Below, one piece after another: positions 1 to 10,999 of a stretch of 64,000 nucleotides of DNA. The stretch is taken from the NCBI GenBank assembly GCA_038380435.1, contig JAWZYU010000019.1, positions 32,265,801 to 32,329,800 of the forward strand, given 5' to 3'. The notes under the pieces were generated by a model. That model searched no databases. It saw only the letters and a list, made by a program, of their open reading frames with translations, and was not told the DNA's origin. The position numbers were made by a program, and so were the translations under genes. This DNA comes from Ryuthela nishihirai (taxonomy: Eukaryota; Arthropoda; Arachnida; Araneae; Heptathelidae). The number at the start of each line of letters is the position of its first letter. The first letter of the stretch is position 1.

Positions 1-300
1 TTACATGTGTTTCTGCGTTGAGATTTTCCCAAGCTAACCCCCACTCTGCCTTCGGTACAAAGTGTGGGAGGAGGCACTAATGATAATGGAAAGATCATCG
101 TTCGTTGGGTAGGATGCTAAAGCTATGGTCCTATATGCAGAAGAGAATACACTGGACGTACTCGAGGGAGGATTTGTCCTCTAACATCTGTTTGGTTAAT
201 TCCTTTCTCCAACCCAACTCTGAGCCTTTGGGGCCTTGTGACCTGTCAATTTAGGCCATTGTGTGCACAAAGTGCAATAATTGGTAAAACAACTCAAACT
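1..300 (+). mobile_element. Met-SINE, 5' part outside window
   Basis: The sequence begins within the body of the family, at the GTTGAGATTT segment that follows the B box. It runs through the 'ctctgagcctttggggccttgtgacctg' region to a degraded 'ggtaaaacaactcaaac' 3' end. The tRNA-like head lies before base 1. It is considerably diverged from the well-preserved copy at 17130-17512, so it is an old insertion. Confidence 0.75.
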
Positions 301-392
301 GGTAGGTATAACTGGTAACCTGTACATACATGCTAGGTACAACTGGTAACCTGCACATACATGCTAGGTATAACTGGTAACCTGTCATGTAT
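300..392. repeat. Short tandem repeat, about 35-bp unit
   Basis: Three near-identical units of the form 'ggtataactggtaacctgtacatacatgcta' follow directly on the 3' end of the SINE. The units differ at only a few positions. The array may have grown from the SINE tail junction. Confidence 0.75.
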
Positions 393-493
393 CAGTAGGT
401 TGCAGTTTCGGCAGCTACCCTGGTTTATTTTCCAGGCAAGTCTTCACTATTTTTTTAAAGGCAACAAGATTTTACCTATGAGTTAATTAAAAC

Positions 494-724
494 CAGGGCC
501 TAATCTAGGGGGGAGGGCATACCCCCCACTTTCAGAATGCTAGTAAGAGTAATAGAGGCAAAAATTATTACACTTATTTATATTTCATGCCTTTTCAATA
601 AATTGTTTAAAGACCGGTAAAACGGAAAGGAAAATGTAATAGTGCATTGGAAATCCAGTTTCCCGGCCCTCCCTTTTACATTTTTCCTGTTCGATTGTGT
701 TTCATGGTCATATTCTAAATCTTG
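494..724 (+). mobile_element. hAT-like MITE, copy a (no transposase)
   Basis: The copy starts CAGGGCC and ends with a degraded complement (ctaaatcttgg). The inside matches the copy at 2311-2572: both carry 'agaatgctagtaagagtaatag' early and 'gtgcattggaaatccag' late. No transposase reading frame is present. The clear TSD seen at copy b is not visible here. Confidence 0.6.
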
Positions 725-866
725 GCATGACTGAAACTAATGTACACTGCCTGATCAAATTATTATGAATCACATGCCATGAAATTTCCCAAAGTATGCA
801 AAATTTCTTACTGACGTTAGTATTCTACGTCCTATAAAAAACGTAAAGACATGGTAGGATAAAAAA

Positions 867-1490
867 AGTCAAGGGCGATATGGGTAAAAAGGGCTGATTC
901 TGACTTCGAATGAGGATTCATCGTTGGAGCGCGATGGGCAGTCATCACCTCCGTAACGGAGGTAATAGAATTCAGCGGAAAATAACGGGGCACAATATCC
1001 CAAGTACAGGAAGAATGGCAACGCTCTCAAAAAACTTCCCCCAATCATGGCAAATGCGAGAGAAAAAAAGACTCTGACAGACAGGGAGGGGCAGGCTTTT
1101 ATTAGCATGGACTGCAAGGCAAAACAGAGCTGATACATTTCATCAGCTGAGAGAGATGACTGCAAGGCAAAACAGAGCTGAAACATTTCATCAACTGAGA
1201 GAGATGACTGCAAGGCAAAACAGAGCTGATACATTTCATCAGCTGAGAGAGATGACTGCAAGGCAAAATAGAGCTGATACATTTCATCAGCTGAGAGAGA
1301 TGATTGCAAGGCAAAACAGAGCTGATACATTTCATCAGCTGAGAGAGATGACTGCAAGGCAAAACAGAGTTGATACATTTCATCAGCTGAGAGAGATGAC
1401 TGCAAGGCAAAACAGAGCTGATACATTTCATCAGCTGAGAGAGATGACCGCTAGCAGACTTCAAAATCCATTTTAACGAGAACTACGAGA
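867..1490 (+). pseudogene. Tc1-like transposase N-terminal relic
   Basis: Starting at an ATG near 867 and allowing frame changes, the translation gives motifs such as SDFE-GFIVGARWAV and RGTISQVxEEWQ, then KKTLTDREGQA. These match the paired helix-turn-helix DNA-binding region of Tc1-type transposases and its linker. Stops and at least two frameshifts interrupt it. The relic then enters a 48-bp tandem array that repeats one segment of the protein, and ends at 'RELREGTE', which resembles the next conserved stretch. No DDE catalytic domain follows. It is a dead fragment with an unusual internal amplification. The Tc1 assignment rests on motif resemblance only. Confidence 0.6.
1107..1443 (+). 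repeat. 48-bp tandem array inside the Tc1 relic
   Basis: Seven units begin at 1107, 1156, 1204, 1252, 1300, 1348 and 1396. The first is 49 bp, with one extra G, and the rest are exactly 48 bp. Each in-frame unit encodes a 16-residue peptide, MTARQNRADTFHQLRE. Units differ by single bases (for example A to V, T to I), so the array is recent. The 106-residue open frame across it is a by-product of the 48-bp (multiple of three) period. Confidence 0.9.
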
Positions 1491-2302
1491 AGGAACTGAA
1501 AACTTTGAAATTTCGGAACTGTATCACGATACATATGACGAAGTATAAGAATTTGGTGAGTCAGTGTAGTTAATTTTGAGTTTTTTGGAGATCAGGTTTA
1601 ACTACAGTCCTTGGCTATCATTATTCCATCCATTGTTTTTCAAAGCGTTGAGATCAACCTGTTGGTGTATTTAATGGGAAACGTGGTGACCATCATTCTG
1701 TTGAGAGAAAAAAGAGTCTTCATTAGCTGTTTTTCCTAAAACGAGCTACACTTTGCTCTTTCTCGTCTTCCATTTATTCACCTGTAAAAGTTATTTTTTT
1801 CCGTTTTGTTCCGTTTTGAGGGATAAATGAAGGCATCTTTGGATTGATTAAGGGTAGTACTAATGAAATACTAGGATCGTCATTTTTCGAATCTCCTAAT
1901 AGTTTTAATTTACACCTTTAGAGAGTAATCAATATGAAAATACGAAAACATCGACACCACAGTTTGTTTCCCTTACCTCTATGGAGGGAGGGAGGAGCCA
2001 TGCTTTGTTTTAAGAGATAAATGACAAGATTCCTTTTGGGTTGCATAGCTACCAATAAAATATTACCATATGCTTTTCGCGAATCATCCATTTATTTGAA
2101 TTTGCACAGTTAGAAGGTGAAAAACTTATAAAATTTAATATTTCATTTTGTTTGAAAATGAGCTTTCCATATTCACCAGAGGTGATTTTTTCTTTTTCTA
2201 GTTTTCAAGTTAGAACATGTTGAGTCTTGCACGAATTGAGTCTTCTATGAGCTATTGATTTCCAATGATTTCCTTCAGATGTTAATTACGTATATTTCTA
2301 TA
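1491..2302. other. AT-rich stretch without recognised features
   Basis: No coding sequence, SINE head or tandem array could be recognised. Homopolymer T runs are common. Confidence 0.5.
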
Positions 2303-2310
2303 GTCCCTAG

Positions 2311-2572
2311 CAGGGCCGGATCTAATGGAGGGGATCAAGGGGGCCATGACCACCACCCTTCTTTTATAATGCGAGTAATAGTAAAAGAGGCAAAAAAAAA
2401 TTGTTTTTTATATTTTGTGCATTTTTCAAGAACTTTTTTAAAACCCCGTAAAACGGAGGAGGAAATTTTAGTATAGTGCATTGGAAATGAAATCTTTTGG
2501 TCTCCCTTTTGCATTTTTTCGGATAGATTGTGTTTCTTGCCCCCTACCTGAGTGTTTTCTAGACCGGGCCTG
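2311..2572 (+). mobile_element. hAT-like MITE, copy b, with 8-bp TSD
   Basis: The termini are inverted: CAGGGCCGGATCTAA at the left and CTAGACCGGGCCTG at the right. They are flanked by GTCCCTAG (2303-2310) and GTCCCTAA (2573-2580), an 8-bp duplication with one mismatch. Eight-bp duplications and CAGGG-type ends are typical of hAT elements. The 262-bp body codes for nothing, so it would have been mobilised in trans. Confidence 0.75.
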
Positions 2573-2579
2573 GTCCCTA

Positions 2580-2945
2580 ATATTCTTTCATTTTCAATCG
2601 ATTTATTCCTTGGTGTAACTCGTTATCTCTGTTTCTCAATTTTCATGAACGTAACGAAATGAGATTTTCTTTCTTCGAATTTTTCCGATTACTGTTTCTA
2701 CGATTCCTCTCGAATTTAATTTTATTTGTTCTTTTGTCTGTTAAGTGCATACGATTGATTTCTTAAAGCATTTAATTTTAGAAATCTAACAGTTTTTTTA
2801 TTCTCCCTATTTTCTTTATTATCCAGGTTTTTGAACCATATATTACTATTGGGATAATGTAGTATATATATTATACTTTATTCCTTTATTTAATCTGTAC
2901 ATTAGTAAATATTTGTCAGTTTTTCATAGAGATTTGTTCTTGGTA
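2580..2945. other. AT-rich stretch without recognised features
   Basis: Nothing could be assigned. T-rich sequence precedes the Ser-SINE. Confidence 0.45.
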
Positions 2946-2948
2946 AAA

Positions 2949-3158
2949 CGTGGTCGAGTGATTAGCTGCTCGGCTATTGATCAGAGGGACCTGGGTTGGA
3001 GCCCTGGGTAAGGCATGGATGTTTGTGTTGTCTTTCTGCTGGAGTCGGGCCTTCCTCATAGACTTTTTACTGTGGCGTGTAAACTGACAGGCTCCTATCA
3101 GAACTCTGTGGCAAGTAGTTGCTTGAGGGGATATTTATTTATTTTTATTTATTGTACA
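2949..3158 (+). mobile_element. Ser-SINE abutting the truncated LINE
   Basis: The head reads GTGGTCGAGTGATTAGC and then GGTTGGAGCCC, an A box and a mutated B box. It is followed by the family body 'gtaaggcatggatgtt' and 'gacaggctcctatcag', and by the end 'gcttgaggggatatttatttattttt'. The T/A tail runs directly into LINE coding sequence at about 3159. Confidence 0.8.
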
Positions 3159-4864
3159 GGTATACAGGGATTGAAGGATAAACAAGGTAAGGTTAGAGAA
3201 GGTGAGGATTCTGTCATGGCTAGGTGGGCTGAGCATTTCAGTGATGTTCTAAACAATGTTGTTAGTTCTACTCCTATTGTTTGCAATGATGATAGATGCA
3301 TTGGTGGCTTTAATGTTGGCCTATAACACAATCTGAAGTTATTTTGGCTATTTCTAAACTTAAACTTCATAAATCCCCAGGGATAGATGAAATTACTACG
3401 AAAATGCTTAGAGCTAGGAATGTTTCGGTTACCACTTGGATGACTGAAATTTTGAATATCTTTTATGATAAAGGCATGGTTCCTAAAGATTTTACCAGAG
3501 CTATTATTATCCCTATTTTCAAAAAAGGTGATCGCAGTTCTTGTGATAACTATAGGGGTGTCAGCCTACTCTCTGTTCCAGTAAAGTTCTTTCCATGATT
3601 GTGCTTAATAGAATTAAGAATCTGGTTGACAGTCAATTGCGTGATGAGCAATGTGGATTCAGAAGTGGTAGGGGATGTGTGGATCAGATATTTTCACTTA
3701 GGCAGATTCTTGAGAAATGTTTAAAGTTTCAGAAACCTTTGATTGCTAGCTTTGTTGATTTCAAAAAGGCTTTCGACTCTGTTGATCGTCATAATTTGTG
3801 GTTGATTGTGAGATCATATGGTATACCACACAAGTTAGTTAACATAATGAAAGCTCTCTATAATAACACTGAGTCGTGTGTGAGAGTTGGTAAGGCTTGT
3901 AGCAATTGGTTTAACATTACTTCTGGTGTTCGACAAGGGTGCATTTTGTCTCCTTTTCTCTTTAGTTTGGTTATTGATTATGTTATGCGAAATCCACTGC
4001 AAGAGAAAGATTTTGTCCTTAAATGGTCTGGAGATACTAAAATTTCTGATTAAGATTATGCTGATGATTTAGCCCTTTTGGCAAATGATGTTCATGAGAT
4101 GAACTCTTTCATTCGAACTGTTGATGAGACTGGTAGTAGAGTAGGTTTGGCTATAAACAGAGAGAAAACTAAAGTGATGAAAATTGGTCAGGCAGGCTGT
4201 GATTCAGTTAATCTGAATGGTTGCAGTCTTGAGCAGGGGTCACAGTTTAATTATCTTGGGAGCTATGTAACAGATAATGGTGATGTGCGGCATGAGATTA
4301 ACAGACGAATAGGGATTTCTGTCGGGACTTTTAAGAATCTACGGAGAGTGTATAGAAATAGGCGTATACACCTAAAGACTAAACTTAGACTGTATAATAG
4401 TTTGGTTCTTTCTAGGGTTAGTTATGGTAGTGAAACTTGGACACTTTGTAAACAAGATAACAGGAAATTAGATGCTTTTGATTCTAGATGCTTGCGCAGT
4501 ATCTTGGGCATTAGGTGGTTCAACTTTGTAACTAATGATGAGGTTAGGCAAAGGAGTTTGCAACCTCCTTTAAGCAGCATATTGTGCAGAAAGAGACTTC
4601 GTTGGTTTGGCCATGATGCCTGTATGAATAATTATAGATTGGCGAATAGGGTTATGAATAGTGTGCCTAAAGGCCTTAGAAGGAAGGGAAGACCTAGGAT
4701 GCGGTGGGCAGACAATGTCAAACAGGACCTTATTAAAATTGGTGTGCAGTGGTGTAGATGTAATTGGTGTGCAGGTGTGCAGATGCAGTAGATATAGCTT
4801 AGGACAGACTTGCTTTGAGAACTAAATTGCACTGTCTGGTTGGACCTCCATAACCATGGCTGCT

Positions 4865-4865
<1 letters not shown>
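3159..4865 (+). pseudogene. LINE reverse transcriptase, broken
   Basis: Reverse transcriptases of this kind copy element RNA at the nicked target. The translated motifs come in the usual order: WAEHF (before RT), KLHKSPGIDEI, IIIPIFKKGD and YRGVSLLS, QCGFRSGRGCVDQ, FVDFKKAFDSVDR, SGVRQGCILSPFLF, then DYADDLALL, and the thumb motif NYLGSYVTDNG. After these come YGSETWTL and LRSILGIRW. Breaks: a frameshift near 3320-3327, a one-base frameshift near 3580, a TAA at 4051-4053 directly before the catalytic DYADD (a TTA leucine codon would restore it), and frame loss near 4750-4790. The endonuclease half is absent. The copy cannot be active. Confidence 0.88.
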
Positions 4866-4933
<68 letters not shown>

Positions 4934-4980
4934 GGAGGAGGAGGAGGAGGAGGAGGAGGAGGAGGAGGAGGAGGAGGAGG
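4866..4980 (+). repeat. (GAT)22 (GAG)16 compound microsatellite
   Basis: Twenty-two perfect GAT units (4866-4931) change abruptly to GAG units up to 4979. On the other strand this gives meaningless poly-Ile/poly-Leu frames. It forms the 3' tail of the LINE and has probably expanded after insertion. Confidence 0.95.
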
Positions 4981-5187
4981 TACATATAATTCCACTTTCT
5001 GATGTGTGTCAGAAAGAGGAAATTATTGTTTGATTGTAATATTTACTAAACAATTCTTTAATAAACTGCAGTATTTTCCTATTACGACAAAAATAAATGA
5101 AATTGCTATATGGGTATGAAAGGTACCAGCTAGATGGTTTTTAGTTTGTAAATTGAAATGAGTTGCGTTGTTTTGCTTTCGATCAGC

Positions 5188-5430
5188 TGTTTCATGCACA
5201 CAATGGACTAAATGGCCAAGTTACAAGGAAACCCCAAGTGTTCAAAGAAGATTAAGTCAAGTGGACGCTCTGGACAGCTGTTAAGAGGCGGATGAAAAAT
5301 ACAGGTATGATCATCCAGCCTGTTTTTTAACGGGGACAGTGTGTGTACCCATTCTCACCGAAATCATGGTTGGAATTTGAACCTGGGAATAGCAGATTAC
5401 GAGCCTGACTCGCTATCGAATTAGGCAAAA
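5188..5430 (-). mobile_element. Met-SINE, decayed
   Basis: On the minus strand it runs from a degraded head (gcctaattcgatagcgagtc) and B-box region (ccaggttcaaattcc) to 'ccatttagtccattgtgtgc'. The middle is internally deleted. The head is at the right. Confidence 0.7.
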
Positions 5431-5439
5431 ACCAGTCCT

Positions 5440-6790
5440 TTAGAATTCGGGGCTTTAGATATCGTTGGAGAATTAATCAAATTTTAAAGCTTTTTAGATG
5501 TTGTTGGAGTATTAATCTAGATTTAAGAGTGTTTAGATAATGATTAGTATCTCAAGATCGGAGAATAATTAATAAATTTTAAAGTTACAACAAGCTGTAA
5601 AACGATAATGCAACACTTTGTAAGGAAAAACAAAGACACAATTTTCTTTAAACAATTTCGAACTTTACTTTTTGTTCTTGAAACCCAACCATAAAACAAC
5701 ACGATGATACAGTAATATTAACAAATACACCAAATGTAAATAAAATACAGAAATATGATGTAAACAAAACACGATTGTTTTGATGTATATATGTACAGAA
5801 AAGAAAAACCACTTTAAATACGTTGATATATGTACAAGCATGTCATGATGTGTTATATACACATTCTGTACACAAGACACGACCTGCGTGTTATATACAA
5901 TACTGTCAAGCATTTACACTAGAGTTAATGCATTATGTATTGGCCTTAAAGTATTATTTGAGTTTCTTGATGGAAAAAGTTAATTGCATTTTTGATCCTA
6001 GACGTTTACTTATATGGCAAATTCATGATGATATTAAATTGAAGAATTGTTTTCAGACATCAACCAGTTTCATACATGTTTCTAATAGCATTATATCATT
6101 CGTTATACCACAGTTATTTCAGATAAAGTCTATAACCAATGTCTTGTTGCTTTTTAAAGCTGAATAAACTGTTGCTTACACTGATGAATAATATCGTTGT
6201 AATCTGAAAACCGAGTGGGCTATTATCAACATTTTTTGCACTTTTTATTTCTTGCAAAGCGATGGCATCATACAAATTGTTCGGCGGGAAATCTGGAAAG
6301 AAAAGAAAAAACTTTATAAAAACTGAATTATATCTATAGGTATACAATAAAACTGATTTTATACCTAACTTCTGGACCACATTGAAATTACTTAAAACAT
6401 AATGATACTGTTTAACTTCATTTTTAACTTAAGATAAAAAAAAATTAAACTCAAATTCAATACGAATGGATAGAAAACACAACTATTTTTCATCTGTAGT
6501 TGCATTTTACCAAACTCGTGATCGATACTTTGATATTTTGCTTAAGATGTGTTAAGCAGTGGTACACAACCTTTCTTTCAACGGGACTCACAAGTAATAT
6601 TTTCTGAGCCTGCGGCTGCAATAAGAAAAATTGCAGTAAATGTAGTTGTGGTTCCCGAATTATTCATTATAGAACTGTAGAACTTCCTTACAAACTTTGT
6701 AAATTACGATAAAATTTGCGTTTCTCTAATATCGCCAACTTTGTCTATATTATAGCAACAAATAAAATCCTGTGGATACTATGTGCCAGA
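5440..6790. other. AT-rich stretch without recognised features
   Basis: A few short open frames occur by chance. No conserved motif was recognised. Confidence 0.45.
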
Positions 6791-6794
6791 CACG

Positions 6795-6915
6795 AATACT
6801 TTCTGACGGATAATTATATCCATGATATATGGATATGATATATAACGGATAATTAAATCCATGATATATGGATATGATATATGACGGATAATTATATCCA
6901 TAATATGTAACACGT
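6795..6915. repeat. Tandem repeat around a palindromic core
   Basis: Two and a half copies of a roughly 45-bp unit contain 'ggataattatatccatgatatatggatatgatat'. The unit is itself partly self-complementary (atccatgatatatggat), so the array could form hairpins. Confidence 0.7.
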
Positions 6916-6919
6916 CAGA

Positions 6920-8680
6920 TCACGTCAGAATTGACGTGATTTGTAATTTTAAGATGCTCACAGTTGGGACAATCGCTCAACATTTGTTTCAAATCTTATT
7001 AAGTTTATCTTAATAAAATGTATTCTTCTTGTATGTATTCTTCTTGTGTGTTTATCTTAATCAAATTGTCTTTCTTCAATTAAATGTTTCAAGATTTGAA
7101 AAAAGACAAACAAAAATCATGTGTCTATCTGTTATTTCTCTTTGAAATAATAATAATATGATAATAATAATTTATTTTATTAAAGTCAAGTAGAGGTAAT
7201 TTTGGAAAATCAATATAAAACTAAGACAAAAGAAGTTTTGGAAATTATTCCTCTGCAAACATTTTTAATTTTTAGCTAATCTTTGTTTTAGTAAAGAAAC
7301 AACAACGTGAAGACGATTCAAGACACCTCCCCCCCCCCAAAAAAAATCAAAAAATCATGGATTTTCGCTTTTTCTTAATGATTCGCCTTCTTACGGGACC
7401 AGTGACCCCTGTCTTCAAAACGTTGAAATGTGCTGTTTCTAAGGAAGAGTGTCTGGTAAATTATTCGGAATATTGCTGTGGAACTTTTTGCTCTCCTATA
7501 TTGGACACTTTTACATAATTTAACAGAGTAATTCCTAATTCTATTGAAATTTAAAAATTAACAAATATTTCCCCCAAACGAACAGCAAAATAAACAAAAA
7601 AATTACATTTTAACATCTATAACTGTCTAACGATTACAAGAAAAATAAACTTATGTTAAAATGCGTTTTTGCTTGGAATATACAATGTGTCAATTTTCTT
7701 GCAATTTGGGTGACTACATTATGAAAAAAAATTCAAGATAAAAAAATTTCGAGACAGTAAAGTTTGTAGTATAAAATGAAATAAATGATGACTATGATCC
7801 AGAAATTTCGAAAATTAATTAAAAATATTTCCACTCAAAGTCTCTCTTAAAATAAGATTCCATTTTAAACAAAATTATCTGAAGTTTCTTTTAAGACGAA
7901 AGAAAATTGAATGATTCTTGAACAGAAAATTGAACAGATCTTTTCTGTAGAAATTTAAAATGAACTTCACATTCTAATGATGAAGTTAATAAACATTTCC
8001 AGTTATAGATTCATAAGTAAAGAAATGAATTTTTTCCCCCTGTAAATAAAATATTAAAAGAATATTGCTTTTAAGTAAAATTATACTTTTGGATTTATTG
8101 GGTATAGTTTCAACAAATTATTTTCTTCAATTCGTTTTAAGTTCTTTAATTTATGATGAGTGGCTACAGTTATAATAGGTGAAAGTCAAGCTAACATGTA
8201 GACCGATGTTCATGATCATTACGATTAGATAGCGATATTCATCCTTAATGTTCATTTACATAGCGAGACTCGTAATCATTATGATTATATAGCGATGTTC
8301 ATGCTCATTTGTTAGAAATGTATTTCTGTTAATGCTTAGTTATGAGATGATATCTCCCCTATTAGCTTGAATATAAAGATATCACTAATAAGCAACCTTA
8401 AATGAAATGCATTGCCATATTACTACAATAACATTGAATATACGACACATTCATTAAAATTATTAGCATATTGTAAATCAAAATTTTGCATATATTTCCA
8501 CAGATAACAGCAAATTTCTATTTAATCGTTTTTAATCGTTTCCGAAAAATGAGTTATTATTTTCCTGTAGAATTTTAACTTTTTGTTTTAAGACGAAAAA
8601 TACACTTTTTTTTAATCGAACAGACGCTAATAGCATTTTACTATTCGCATTTTCTGAATTTTGCATTAGTTTTAATTTCC
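6920..8680. other. AT-rich stretch; one weak direct repeat
   Basis: There is no gene or mobile element that I recognise. A weak direct repeat, 'catgatcattacgattagatagcgat', recurs in altered form between about 8200 and 8310. Confidence 0.45.
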
Positions 8681-8689
8681 CCTTTAGCC

Positions 8690-8836
8690 CGGGTAAGGCA
8701 TGGATGTTTATGTTGTTTTCTGCTGAGGTCCTGCCATCCTCTCAGATCTTCTACTGTGGCATATAAACTGACAGGCTCCTGTCAGACCTCTGTGGCAAGC
8801 AGCTGCTTGAGGGGGTATTTTATTTATTTTTATTTA
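8690..8836 (+). mobile_element. Ser-SINE, 5'-truncated
   Basis: It begins within the B-box-proximal sequence (cccgggtaaggcatgg), so the A box and most of the head are missing. The body and the GCAGCTGCTTGAGGGG end are well preserved. Confidence 0.85.
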
Positions 8837-9319
8837 AAGAGGTAATAGTTGGTTAAAAAAATATAATTTTTTTCCTCTTTGAATACTGGTGTTCCGTATT
8901 CACAGCGCCGAATGGAATTTTAGCTTAAATTTAATATAAATTTAATTTGCTGTTAAAGTGCCTATTGAAGTTTTACTATTGCACTACTTTTATTTTTTCT
9001 CAGCCTTAAATTTGGAGACATTTCTTGTATGCAGTTCTCCAATATTCTATTATGAACACTTAAAACAGCATGAATAAGATTCGTAATCATACATTTAAAA
9101 CAATAAAAAGTATTGCAATTTACATTTTCCATACGCAAAATGTTCGAGCTTTCCAAGGCACTCAAGAATTCTTGCTCTCGAGAGTTTTTGGACTGTCAGC
9201 ATAGACGGACTTTTCTCTTTAGTTCGACTCGGAGAGTAGAGCTCTGACCACTGGCGTCTGCTGGAACGTATAGTGTTGGAGCATATACATTACCTGACAT
9301 AATGGTTACAGTGACTACT

Positions 9320-9673
9320 GGGGGCAGTGGTTGGCTACGTCGATGGTACGCCATGATCATAATCTGCAGTTTCCAGTTCCGAGTCTCATATGTGCCAGCA
9401 TTGAGGTTTATATCCATAAAATTCCCCTCTTCGGTCAGAAAGGGGGCACCGATGGGCTTGGAGAGCCGTAGCCCGTGTACATAAGATCCATACGCTGTGA
9501 ACGTTAAGGAACACGCTGGATGGCCATGAGGGGAGTCTCTCGTATGTCTCTTAACATCTGTCCTGTGGGTTCCTTTCTCCAATCTTCTCTGAGCCCTTCA
9601 GATACTAATGACCTGGTCATTTAGACTATTCTGTTCAAAAACGTGTCGCTCAGAGGTAAAACAACCCAAACCC
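9320..9673 (+). mobile_element. Met-SINE, near full length, diverged
   Basis: The head keeps the anticodon-region sequence 'gatcataatctgcag', whose CAT matches tRNA-Met. Its B box is mutated (agttccgagtctc). The body and the end 'gctcagaggtaaaacaaccc' are clear. Confidence 0.8.
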
Positions 9674-9675
9674 TG

Positions 9676-9745
9676 GTGTGTGTTTTCGTATGCTGCATAA
9701 GAAACCGGAACAAATCTCATTGAGATTCTAGCTTATCTCTGTCCT
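9676..9745 (+). mobile_element. SINE-C fragment
   Basis: The sequence 'gctgcataagaaaccggaacaaatctcattgagattctagcttatctctgtcct' matches the 3' part of the repeat at 56975-57130. No tRNA-like head is present here. Confidence 0.55.
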
Positions 9746-9956
9746 TTGTGTTGGGCAGTATCCGCTTCCTTAACTCTTAGAGTGCCAGGATCGAGCAGAT
9801 TGATCTTCTCTGCCTCATACATAATTTCTTTTAAAAACAAAAGGTGGCATGAATGGATACACCAGAGTTTAAACTATTATCAACCACGTTAACCATCACG
9901 AAGCGATGTACAGATGATCGCACCCAACGGCATTTCTACCGTGGATTGCCGAGAAG

Positions 9957-10064
9957 ATGGCTGGTTATACTAACCACGAAATGGCGGATATGCACTTTGT
10001 GTACGGTGCGGCGGACGGGAATGCAAGTGAGGACCGACCCTTTTATACCATTTCCAACGCCACC
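9957..10064 (+). pseudogene. DUF4817-like transposon protein fragment
   Basis: From the ATG at 9957 the frame encodes MAGYTNHEMADMHFVYGAAD, followed by a short run and a TAG near 10065. The YTN-E-ADMHFVYG-A-GN pattern is the start of the DUF4817 helix-turn-helix domain. That domain is common in arthropod and especially chelicerate transposon proteins. The copy loses homology after about 25 residues, so it is a decayed piece. No flanking termini were found. Confidence 0.55.
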
Positions 10065-10214
10065 TAGAGGCTCGCCGTTTGCGTTCCGACCATACATTCT
10101 ATGACGAATATTGCTCGTATAGCTGCGTTCTACCACCCCGTAAAGTTTTGCCCACTTTTTCAGATTCACCCTATATCAGAAATGGTGAAACGTTTCAAGA
10201 ATAGTGCATAAAAA

Positions 10215-10300
10215 TGGGATGGAGATATTATTTACCATGATAATGAGATGCTGATATTATTTACCATGATAATGAGGTGCAGATATTATTTACCACGAGC
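10215..10300. repeat. 32-bp tandem repeat, three units
   Basis: The unit 'gatattatttaccatgataatgagatgct' occurs almost three times, with changes only near the unit ends. Confidence 0.75.
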
Positions 10301-10689
10301 ATTTTGAACCTCCAAGTTTAGGTACTTCTTCAGAAGTTACTGTGAGACCTACTAAATCAAGGGGTTCAAAAATGATTATTAGCTGAAGTTTAGATTTCTT
10401 AGAAAGAGTGCCAAATGAAAGGAAATCATGTCCAATGTTTTCAACTCTCTCAATTTAAACTCAAATTCTGCAACATTGCGACAAGTGGTACATGTGCAGG
10501 AATTAAACCATTACTGCAGTATATCAATATGAGATATGTATGTAATACATTGACTGCAGTGAGTCTGCACAACTTACACAGAATAAGATATCAGTACTTC
10601 AGTCGATTTGAATTTTTTATGTAGGAAAAAAAATGATATCATTAAAGTTATGGTTGCAAAACTTGTAAAATTGAGACCATGCTTAAGAG

Positions 10690-10993
10690 TTAGGTTGTTA
10701 AACTCTGAGCTACCAGGTCACAAGGACGCAAAGGGCCAAGAGAAGGTTGGAGCAAGGAGACAGAGGTAGACAGATGGTAGCCTCCCGTCTAGACCATCCG
10801 TCGTGTTTTTTAACATGCTCAGGTTATGCCTCTTCTACACAAAGTGCCCTGTCTTAAAATCCCATCAGATGGACTAAGTCCTTTCCATGTCCATAGGTGC
10901 CACAACCTAGGGTAGGATGGACACATATCTCAGTGCTGATACAGATGGGACTCGAACCTGGGAACTATAGATAGCGAGCTTCTAGCTTTACCA
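10690..10993 (-). mobile_element. Met-SINE, decayed
   Basis: On the minus strand it has a recognisable B-box region (cccaggttcgagtccc) near 10935 and the family body. The 3' end at the left is 'gagtttaacaaccta'. It is truncated at the head. Confidence 0.75.
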
Positions 10994-10999
10994 CCTGTG

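Larger units (their letters stand above)
3159..4980 (+). mobile_element. 5'-truncated non-LTR retrotransposon (RTE-like)
   Basis: Only the reverse-transcriptase and C-terminal part of a LINE is present. The left edge lies against a Ser-SINE tail, and the right edge is a tail of (GAT)22 at 4866-4931 followed by about 16 GAG units. A frame near the end reads a stretch ending in Leu-Leu-Asp codons straight into the GAT repeat, so the repeat belongs to the element's 3' terminus. The clade is judged from RT motifs and is tentative. Confidence 0.8.

Noticed and set aside
869..1464. Minus-strand frames of 185 and 120 codons with repeated Met-Tyr-Gln and Ser-His-Leu motifs
   Set aside because: They are complements of the same 48-bp array.
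1156..1476. 106-residue open frame with MTARQNRADTFHQLRE repeats as a repeat-protein gene
   Set aside because: The frame is open only because the 48-bp unit is a multiple of three. The flanks are a decayed transposase with stops.
4632..4985. Poly-Ile/poly-Leu protein on the minus strand
   Set aside because: It is the translation of the GAT/GAG microsatellite and the antisense LINE.
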